A stretch of 64,000 nucleotides of DNA from SMYC01 sp965197495. Lineage in GTDB: Bacteria > Acidobacteriota > Vicinamibacteria > Marinacidobacterales > SMYC01. The stretch is taken from assembly GCA_965197495.1 (NCBI GenBank), contig OZ240210.1, forward strand, positions 7,006,001 through 7,070,000, given 5' to 3'. The position numbers and the translations under genes are program-made. Position 1 is the stretch's first letter, and the number at the start of each line of letters is the position of its first letter. Below, piece after piece: positions 57,482 through 64,000 of this stretch. A model generated the notes under the pieces. That model had not been told where the DNA came from and did no database searches. It saw only the letters and a list, made by a program, of their open reading frames with translations.

Positions 57482-59422
57482 ACGGACCTTCCACGGATGA
57501 ACAAGCGTAAGTGTGGGCATCATTGGCTTTGTTTTTGAAGAGAGGTGTGTGTACTGCTTACATCGTGCGGGGGTTGATTTCGAGCAGGTTGAATGCTTTG
57601 TGCTGCAAGGGTGTGGGGCGAGTGATGCTGACGAAGGACAGGCCGCGGGCTTCGTTTTCGACCTGATTTTTCGTGACCGTAGCAAGATCAGAAAGAAGCG
57701 TTCTGAAACTGTGGACGGGCAACCCGTCGGGAGTCTTCTTGGTAGAAGCCTTTGCCTGGGCGGAGTCTGAAGGCGTTGCTGGGCTGACGATGGATGAGCG
57801 TTTGGCATGGGCACCGTCAGGGTCGTCGTCGTCAAACAAGATCGGGACGAGGGCTTTTCGCATGTGCCATTCCACGTAGTAGGCGAGCATGCAAAGAAAG
57901 ATGTGAGCTCGAACTCGCTCAGCGTTGTAGTGATAGATGGGCCGTACTTTCAAATCCACGGTTTTGCAGCAACGAAAAGCGCGTTCAACGACTGCCAAGC
58001 CTTTGTAGGTCCTGACAGCTTCGTCTGCGGAGATGGCCTCTTCGGTGAGGCTTGTTCGGATGATATAGATGCCGTCGAGGGCCGCCTCACGCTCGATGTT
58101 TTCGTTGTCGCGCTCGAAGTCGAAGCCGTCGTCCGTAATGGTGTAGCGAAAGTGCTTGCCCATCTTGCTCCGAGCGAACACTCGACCCAATCGTATGCCG
58201 ATGGTATCTTTGCCTCGCAAAGGACGTTGGTCTCGCTTCGTCGCTTTGCTAATCACTTCTAGCTTTGACTCCGTCGACACAAGCATCTCTTCTCGCTTCC
58301 GCGCCCGCTCGGTAGCAAGAAGAGGGTTGCGGCAGGCGATGAGTCGCTCACCAGGGAAGCTAGGATGATGGATCTCCGCTAGGTCGAGTTCATCGAACAG
58401 AGAAGGCTGCAGCATTCCGTCTTTTGCAAGTCGCTGAATCTGAGGGGCACGAAGTGAGCTGATCCACTCGAGACCTTCCTCCGGTCGAAGTTCCTCGCGA
58501 ATCCGGGCTTCGGTGATCATCCCTCGGTCACCTACGAAGACGATACTGTCAAGCTCAAAACGTTCTCGGACTTTGCGAATTTGGCTCCCCAGTGTTGCGG
58601 GATCTCCGGTGTTGCCTTCGAACACCTCTACCCCGACCGGCCGACCATCACGCTCACACAGTAAGCCGAACACGACCTGCAACTTGTTTTTCTTGCCGTC
58701 TCTCGAGTAACCGAGCTTCGCCAGAGGGCACGACCGACCTTCTACCCAAGTCGACGTCAAGTCGTAGAGAACCAGGCTGCCCTGCTGCAGATGGCGTTTC
58801 GCCAGTTTCTTCTCTATGGCTGCTTGGCGGCTCAAAAGCCAATCCAGGGAATCATACAACTCATCCTCGTTGGTGTCTTCAACTCCAACACACTCACCCA
58901 ATGACGAAGTCAAGGTCTGTTTCGATAGACCACGGGCCGTGGCCAACTTGGAGCCCGGCTCTACGATTCGCGCCACAATCATCGCCACGACGAGGTCACG
59001 CTCTCGGCGCTGGCGGCTATGGATGATTCGCTCGAGGCCAACTTTGCGCAGCGTTCCCAGCACGGCCGCAACATGTCCGTGAGGCTTGCTTCTGGTGATC
59101 TCGAACTGCTGAGCCTCACCCAAATCCACGTTGCCCTTCAGCAACTGGCGAAGAGCTTCAATTCGCGCGGGCTTCCACTTCGAGATATTGGCGACGGTCC
59201 TCGTTTTGGGCGCACCGCCTTCGCGGTAGCTTTCGCGGATGAGAATCGCTGGGGGCGAGTTGCGGTTCGGCACCTTGGCGATGTACATGCGCCGACTATA
59301 CAGGATTAAATCAGTAAAATAAACTGTTCTGTCACTATTACATGCTTACACATTACATTTCAAACCGCCGCACCTGCTTTAAACGTACGGGTTTACATGC
59401 GTCTAGCCGGCGGAAGTTCCGA
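57482..59422 (-). mobile_element. IS1634-type element of a second kind
   Basis: 1941 bp. The left end ACGGACCTTCCACGG matches the complement of the right end (TCGGAACTTCCGCCGG), giving imperfect inverted repeats. Both sides carry CTAG (57478-57481 and 59423-59426), as with copies A to C, although the ends and the transposase differ. Confidence 0.75.
57558..59288 (-). CDS. IS1634-family transposase, second kind
   Basis: A 576-residue protein, intact. It starts MYIAKVPNRNSPPAILIRES. The DDE core shows Asp in VLYDLTSTWVEG, Asp in FVGDRGMI, and Glu in KGLAVVERAFRCCKTVDL. It shares the architecture of the copy B transposase but is clearly diverged. An acidic insert (ILFDDDDPDGAHAKRS) precedes a C-terminal tail typical of this group (LQHKAFNLL). 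Confidence 0.94.
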   Translation of the reverse strand: MYIAKVPNRNSPPAILIRESYREGGAPKTRTVANISKWKPARIEALRQLLKGNVDLGEAQQFEITRSKPHGHVAAVLGTLRKVGLERIIHSRQRRERDLVVAMIVARIVEPGSKLATARGLSKQTLTSSLGECVGVEDTNEDELYDSLDWLLSRQAAIEKKLAKRHLQQGSLVLYDLTSTWVEGRSCPLAKLGYSRDGKKNKLQVVFGLLCERDGRPVGVEVFEGNTGDPATLGSQIRKVRERFELDSIVFVGDRGMITEARIREELRPEEGLEWISSLRAPQIQRLAKDGMLQPSLFDELDLAEIHHPSFPGERLIACRNPLLATERARKREEMLVSTESKLEVISKATKRDQRPLRGKDTIGIRLGRVFARSKMGKHFRYTITDDGFDFERDNENIEREAALDGIYIIRTSLTEEAISADEAVRTYKGLAVVERAFRCCKTVDLKVRPIYHYNAERVRAHIFLCMLAYYVEWHMRKALVPILFDDDDPDGAHAKRSSIVSPATPSDSAQAKASTKKTPDGLPVHSFRTLLSDLATVTKNQVENEARGLSFVSITRPTPLQHKAFNLLEINPRTM

Positions 59423-59426
59423 CTAG

Positions 59427-60520
59427 ACAGCGTACCTCGGACACACTCCTGGGTGGCGTGCTCGTCGTCGGACCTACACGGTCACGGATCGTCGACCCAC
59501 GACTCGCGTGCGTACTTCGCCATCAGCAACAACACCCCGGCCTGGAACACCAGGACCGGGAGCCCCCAAGGAAACAACGCAACATTCTGGTAGAAGGCCC
59601 GGAAGGTCAACAGGCAAAAACGCCGAGAAGCCGTACTCGATGGCGAGCCACAGGCGCGTGCCCCTCGGCGCCATTAGTAGGTGGACGAGGAAGCCCAGGA
59701 GACTCAGCCAGCTGGTCTCCGCCGCCAGGTTTGTGTCTGCGGCCTGGACTTGGGTATCCGACCGGGAGACTCGCATTTGTGGAAACCGGGCGCTTGTCAG
59801 TGGGCGTTTCTATGACCTTCCGGTCCTCAAGGGTGGCAGCAAGAGGAGAGCGATGACCAGGAAGGACGTTGATCAGCGTGCCGAAGGGCAGGCACCAAAG
59901 TCCGAGCAGAGCCAGCGCCAGGGTTGCCGACCAGCCCCAGGGGACTGTGCAGTCCGATTGAGTGGTGAGGGTAGCAGTACTCAAGCAAGCGAGACAAGCG
60001 TGCGCCATAGCAAAATCTCGGTCGATTTCCAGGGCCTTCTGGAGCTCCTTGGTTGCCCGATCGTATCGAAGAGCACGGCCTCACCGCCGGGGAGGATCTC
60101 GGGCCACAGATGGTCCCCCTCGTTAGGGTCGGGTTTTGTCAGCTCCTCCGGCTCGCCGCCGGCGGCCGGAACGCGCCAGAGTCCGCTCGTCGGCGAAGAT
60201 GATCGTGTCATCGAGTCCCCAACTTGCACCGCGGGGGCTCCATCTGGCAGAGGGCAGATGGTCACAGGCGGCCCCCGAGGATCGAGACTTTCTGCAAACG
60301 TCTCGACTGGAAGTACCCGACCCAATTGCCGTCCGGCGAAAGGAATACCCCGCGAGGGATTGGAGCTCGCGCTGGCCGTTCCTGCTCGCCGCACACACGA
60401 TACGGGTCCCGTCGGGCGTGATGGCCACGTCCACGTCCGGCGCTCGAACGTTAATGTTAATGTCGAGTCGTGCCCCACCGTTTGAGGGTCGACGTCGCCG
60501 CGGTAGCGAAAAGCCGTGCT
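59427..60520 (-). pseudogene. Degraded stretch with a kinase propeller remnant
   Basis: On the minus strand, two alternating frames at about 60020-60520 spell a TolB-like propeller of acidobacterial Ser/Thr kinases: DVAITPDGTRIVCAAS, GGPPVTIC-like DPRGPPVTICPL, RGASWGLDDTIIFADE, GLWRVPAAGGEPEELTKPDP and WPEILPGGEAVLF. Several frameshifts separate them. From 59427 to about 60000 only hydrophobic bits (LALALLGLWCLPFGTLINVL) remain; I cannot name them. Confidence 0.6.
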
Positions 60521-60653
60521 CCGCGCCATGACCGACAGCTGGGGCAGCTGCGAGAGCTGGTTGACCAGTAGGGGTTGTCAGCGCCGGCATTGAACTGGTC
60601 CATTTCGCCGGGCACTAGTCCCTTTCAATCTGCTTCCATGGAGGAGATCAGCC

Positions 60654-61064
60654 ATGATTCGCTTTAGAGAGCCACGCCTCATAACGTCATTGCTCGCACT
60701 CTTTGCAATGCTGGCCGTCCTTCTCGCCGGCAGCGGTCTCAATGGACTCCTGGCGTATTCCGTCTCCCGACGCACGCAGGAAATAGGAGTACGCATGGCC
60801 TTGGGTGCAGGGAGAGGACGTATCACGAGGCTCGTCAGCGGCGACGGGTTGGTCCTGGCGCTCATTGGGATTGGTATCGGTCTAGCGGCCGCGCTTGGTA
60901 TTGCGGAGTTTCTTTCGAGCTTTCTGTACGGTATCTCGCCATGGGATCCTATGACCTTCGCGGCGACCAGCTTTCTGGTTCTGGCGGTGGCGCTCTTGGC
61001 CAGCTACGTTCCCGCCCGTCGCGCCACGAAGATCGAGCCCACCGTCGCGCTTCGGCATCAATAG
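60654..61064 (+). pseudogene. FtsX-type ABC permease, C-terminal fragment
   Basis: The last 136 residues of a MacB/FtsX permease of the acidobacterial ADOP kind: LLALFAMLAVLLAGSGLNGL, RTQEIGVRMALGAGRGRITR, SSFLYGISPWDPMTF and SYVPARRATKIEPTVALR. Three membrane helices remain of the usual eight. The upstream part is lost; the local ATG follows a GGAGG by chance or by reuse. Confidence 0.75.
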
Positions 61065-61272
61065 GGAAAGCGGCTGGCTGCACGTCGTAGCCAAAACGCC
61101 GAGGTCGCCAGCTGGTCACCTATCAAGCCGCTCTTGCAAAGCCCTTAGGGTCGAGAGCTGGCGCGGTGCTACAACCAGAAACCCACGACCGCCCTTCCCC
61201 GCATCGTAGCTTTAAGGACAATAATAGGGCCCTGCCGACCCAACACCGTGCCGAGAGTCTGGAGATTCAATA

Positions 61273-61569
61273 ATGACACCATTGACCAACGTCCTTGTTT
61301 CTCTTCGCAAAGAGCAAGCACGCCTGGAGCGCCTGCTCGCTCGCGTGAACCGTGCTATCGACGCCCTGACTGATGCGCCAGCGAAGAAGAAAGTTGCCAC
61401 GAAGAAGCGCAGGATGTCAGCTGCTTCGAATAAGGCTGTCTCTGATAGCATGACGCCGTATTGGGCTGCCAAGAAGTCGGCAGGTAGACACATCGTTCAA
61501 GAGTTAAGAGACCACTTCCTTGAACTGCACGCTGAAACGCAACAGTCTGGGGACCCACGGATAAGCTAA
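61273..61569 (+). CDS. Small basic coiled protein, 98 aa
   Basis: Starts MTPLTNVLVSLRKEQARLER after GGAGATTCAATA. A helical N terminus (LERLLARVNRAIDALTD) is followed by a lysine-rich linker (AKKKVATKKRR) and MSAASNKAVSDSMTPYWAAK. That order resembles small proteins that carry a short DNA-binding MSAA-R-K motif. Function unknown; possibly a nucleoid-type or regulatory protein. Confidence 0.55.
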   Translation: MTPLTNVLVSLRKEQARLERLLARVNRAIDALTDAPAKKKVATKKRRMSAASNKAVSDSMTPYWAAKKSAGRHIVQELRDHFLELHAETQQSGDPRIS

Positions 61570-61611
61570 CCAGACTTTGACCGACCGCATCATCGGCCGT
61601 TTCGTTAGCAA

Positions 61612-61669
61612 GTGCACCGAACACCAGCCGCGTCTTCGTCGTGCACCGAACACCGGCCGCGCCTTCGTC
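61612..61669. repeat. 29-bp direct repeat, two tandem units
   Basis: Units GTGCACCGAACACC-A/G-GCCGCG-T/C-CTTCGTC at 61612-61640 and 61641-61669 differ at two positions. They lie in the 327-bp gap after the small basic protein gene, where I see no other feature. Two units only, without spacers, so not CRISPR. Confidence 0.85.
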
Positions 61670-61896
61670 GGCGTGAGCCCGCGAAAAAAAACTCACCACC
61701 GAGGGAGGTTTCTCGCCGCGATCTCATCTTAGATATGCAAAGGCGGCAGCCGTGCGGGTGAAAGACTGAAGGCCCTTCGGGGCCAGACGTCGCCGAGCCG
61801 ACCGCAACCACACCTGAGAGCCGGGTGCCCGCATGCGGTGTTTCCGCCGCTCGCATAAGTGAACGTTTCTGTGCAACAAACGACTTAGCCGCCGTT

Positions 61897-62280
61897 TCAT
61901 CGCAGTCCGGTATCGAACCGAAGGGTGACTTCGTCGAAACCGTAATCGGGGACGGCCACCGGGCGCCGCTGGCGTGAGGCTCTGAAGAGCGGAGCCGACT
62001 CATCGGGAACCACCTCATAATCCCTAGGTGCGAGCGCGACCTCGAAGCGCCCGTCGTCGCCGGACTCGAAACGAGCGACCTCGACGTCGCCGCCCTCGTA
62101 GACATGAAAAAGCGCGCGGAACGGCTCCTCGTTCGCCCGACCCTCCACTTCCGGTCCGGGTGCCACCGGGCCTCTGAGGACGAGACCTCGGAGGCCGGTT
62201 TCCCCGGGACGCACGGGCGTGGCGGCGCAGGCCGCGAACGAAATCGCGAACAGAAGCACGGTTTGCGGGCGCGGCACCAT
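61897..62280 (-). CDS. Small exported lipoprotein with a carboxypeptidase-regulatory-like fold
   Basis: 127 residues from ATG 62280, which is preceded by GGGGGAGAGTGAGG. The N terminus RPQTVLLFAISFAACAA has a plausible lipobox cysteine. The remainder (GLRGLVLRGPVAPGP, FHVYEGGDVEVARFESGDDG, FEVALAPRDYEVVPDESAP) resembles a single carboxypeptidase regulatory-like beta domain. Longer readings upstream to 62562 are not convincing. Role unknown. Confidence 0.7.
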   Translation of the reverse strand: MVPRPQTVLLFAISFAACAATPVRPGETGLRGLVLRGPVAPGPEVEGRANEEPFRALFHVYEGGDVEVARFESGDDGRFEVALAPRDYEVVPDESAPLFRASRQRRPVAVPDYGFDEVTLRFDTGLR

Positions 62281-62598
62281 CCTCACTCTCCCCCGGCGGC
62301 CCACCATTCTAGCGCGGTCTTGTGCCGGAGCGAGGCGATCTGTTATTACCCAAGAAAGAAGACGGACAAGATCTGCGGATTCGACGGGACGAAGTCCTTT
62401 TTCTCGGAATAGCCGGAACAGCCGCCTAATCCCATATCGCAAATCGCACCCGCGAAGCCGAACCTCGAGACTCCCGACGGAGGTCGCAGAGAAAGTGCTG
62501 GTCGTCGATGGGCACGGCGAAATCGTTCCGGTAACGCTCTCTGACATACTTGAAAAGTCCATCTCTTTCTGATTACATCTGCCCCGGGAGGCTCGACG

Positions 62599-63102
62599 AT
62601 GCGCTTTGCTGCCATCCTCTCGTTTGGCTTGGGGCGAGTGCGTTTACTCAGACGTTCGACCCCAAAGTTGTAGGCGTCAACGACGGCGATACGATCACCG
62701 TCTACGATGGCCGCGAGCAGACACGAATTCGTCTTGACGGAATCGACTGTCCAGAGAACGGCACGGATTTCTCCCAACGAGCGAAGCAATTCACGTCCGA
62801 GCTCGTCTTCGGAAAGCAGGTTCGCATCGAGGGCAAGGAGACTGATCGTTACGGCCGGCTCGTAGCTCGAGTCAAAGTCGATGGGACGGATGTGTCGCTT
62901 GCGCTCGTGGAAGCCGGGTTGGCGTGGCACTACAAGCAGTACTCCGACGACCTACCACGGCAACAAGAAGAGCAAGGTGTACCACGCGCCCGGGCGCCGG
63001 TATTACAGCTGCAAGAACTGCACCGTCTCGCTCAACTCAAAAGAGGAGGCGGCGCGCAGAGGATTTCGTCCGCACTCGGGACGCGGAGGGTGCGTACGGT
63101 AG
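62599..63102 (+). pseudogene. Staphylococcal-nuclease-like protein with C-terminal Ada-like zinc motif, frameshifted
   Basis: The ATG at 62599 (after GGGAGG) begins a signal-like MRFAAILSFGL, then a frameshift leads to the SNase domain: VVGVNDGDTITVYDG, RIRLDGIDCPENG, KETDRYGRLVARVKVDG and LVEAGLAWHYKQYSDD. Catalytic Asp, Glu and Arg positions appear kept. After a second break comes TYHGNKKSKVYHAPG and YYSCKNCTVSLNSKEEAARR, a small zinc-binding motif like that of Ada proteins. The normal linker is missing, so a deletion is likely. Confidence 0.72.
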
Positions 63103-63260
63103 TGTTTGCGTAGTTATGCGCACCAGGGGATCGCGCCGTCCAGCCGAGGTTCCTAACGAGGCCTGGGTGAGAACTCACGTGCTTCGAGCGACCGCTGAGC
63201 AACCAACGTGCGACCAATGCATCTAAGCCCATTATCTGTTAACCCGTTCCGGGCGCAAGG

Positions 63261-64000
63261 CTAACAGTGTGTTAGCGCATCGTCCAGTCGGCTCTGCTGG
63301 TGGAGAGTGATGTAGTACTTCAGCTCCATGCAACGCTCGAGGAAGTCGCGGTCCCGGGTCGCGAACCATCCCAGGCGGGCGCCGCTGAGGCCGAGGATCT
63401 TGGAAATGCTGCCGGTCGCTACGCCGTGCTCGTAGACATTGACGATGGTCGGCGACAACTCCCCGCTCCATTCCATCCCGCGGTAGATCTCGTCGGAGAT
63501 GACGTAGGTGCCATGCTTGCGGGCCAGATCGCAGATCGCGGTGAGCTCGCTTTCGGTCAGCATCGCCCCGGTCGGATTGTTGGGATGGCAGATGTAGATG
63601 AGCTTGGTCTTGTCGGTGAGCAGGCCCTTCAGCTCGTCGAGGTCGAACTTCCAATTCAGCTCCGGTCGGCGGCGTAGAAGCTTGACCTTTGTCTTCAAGG
63701 CCTCGCCCAGCACTCTCGGTTGTTCCCAGGAGGGAGTTTCGACGATGGCTTCGTCGCCCGGCTCCAGAATCGAGGTCATGGCGATAAAGTTCGACATCTG
63801 GGTGCCGAGCGTGATCAGCACGTTGTCCGCCCCCAGGTCATAGCGGAAGGTGTCGGCAACACGCGCTCGCTGCGGCGGAAAGCCGTAGCGGTTGCCCGAC
63901 TTGATCAGCGGTGTCTCTGGCGGGAAGCCGCCGTCGATGATGTCGCCCAGCGTCCAGGAAATCCCTTCCGGGTTGATCAGCTGGTTGACCGTCCATTTCT
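63261..64000 (-). CDS. Class I/II aminotransferase, both ends incomplete
   Basis: The frame is open from the right edge (KWTVNQLINPEGISWTLGD) and continues with ADNVLITLGTQMSNFIAMTS, CHPNNPTGAMLTESEL, YVISDEIYRGMEWSG and the PLP lysine in GSISKILGLSGARLGWF. It is a fold-type I PLP enzyme, probably using an aromatic or aspartate-type amino acid. It stops at ALTHC, about 60-80 residues before the family C terminus, so the 3' end looks truncated as well. The start lies outside the window. Confidence 0.8.
   Translation of the reverse strand, partial: KWTVNQLINPEGISWTLGDIIDGGFPPETPLIKSGNRYGFPPQRARVADTFRYDLGADNVLITLGTQMSNFIAMTSILEPGDEAIVETPSWEQPRVLGEALKTKVKLLRRRPELNWKFDLDELKGLLTDKTKLIYICHPNNPTGAMLTESELTAICDLARKHGTYVISDEIYRGMEWSGELSPTIVNVYEHGVATGSISKILGLSGARLGWFATRDRDFLERCMELKYYITLHQQSRLDDALTHC

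Noticed and set aside
57114..59422. TIR-based defence system with the large downstream gene as partner
   Set aside because: The large gene is an IS1634-type transposase bounded by inverted repeats and CTAG, not a sensor or effector.
61612..61669. Start of a CRISPR array
   Set aside because: Only two directly abutting 29-bp units without a spacer and no cas genes in the window.

Overview
The window reads as chromosomal DNA of a high-GC, free-living Gram-negative bacterium, most likely an Acidobacteriota member. This assignment is inference. It rests on eukaryote-type Ser/Thr kinases fused to TolB-like propellers, an FtsX permease tail of the acidobacterial orphan-permease (ADOP) type, a CarD-like protein, an FHA-GAF-PP2C phosphatase, and the order xseA-xseB-ispA-tlyA-nadK. 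No rRNA or complete tRNA is present to fix the lineage; only the 3' end of a leucine-type tRNA is seen (887-935).

Layout. 1-5.8 kb: the tail of a TPR protein, the tRNA remnant, ligA, an amino-acid dehydrogenase-like oxidoreductase and a CPBP membrane protease. 5.9-9.9 kb: two IS1634-type elements in head-to-tail tandem, the first one dead and mosaic. 9.9-13.2 kb: an amino-acid permease, then lysA translationally coupled to a small membrane protein. 13.4-14.7 kb: a solitary TnpB element. 14.9-33.3 kb: a well-kept housekeeping block holding a PEGA protein, a PIN-like protein, a SufS-like pseudoenzyme, YgfZ, hydrolases, a CarD-like protein with a 9-bp coding repeat, the FHA-GAF-PP2C phosphatase, hsp20-lon, the tight operon ymdB-xseA-xseB-ispA-tlyA-nadK, and EVE, BON and VOC proteins.

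33.3-63.1 kb is a decay zone. Genes for a sodium symporter, a BNR-repeat protein, hydantoinase A, a DUF917 protein, a sulfite dehydrogenase, PspA, a very large membrane protein, a membrane sensor, tandem tyrosine recombinases, two kinases, an amidohydrolase, a TIR protein and a nuclease are truncated, frameshifted, stopped or split by IS elements. Intact genes stand among them: a cytochrome c, a PQQ-type lipoprotein dehydrogenase, an SRPBCC protein and a secretin-N-like protein. The window ends inside an aminotransferase whose other end is already truncated.

The most informative feature is the set of IS1634-like elements. All four copies, of two different types, sit between two copies of CTAG. 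Removing copy C plus one CTAG restores the reading frame of the membrane protein it splits, which shows a 4-bp target duplication. Other points worth following are the PLP-lysine-less SufS homologue, the E-T-P repeat tail on the CarD-like protein, the in-frame hydantoinase-transposase chimera, a 158-bp palindromic element, and the remnant of a recombinase-in-trio type element. I saw no CRISPR array and no convincing complete new defence system; the TIR gene is a broken remnant.
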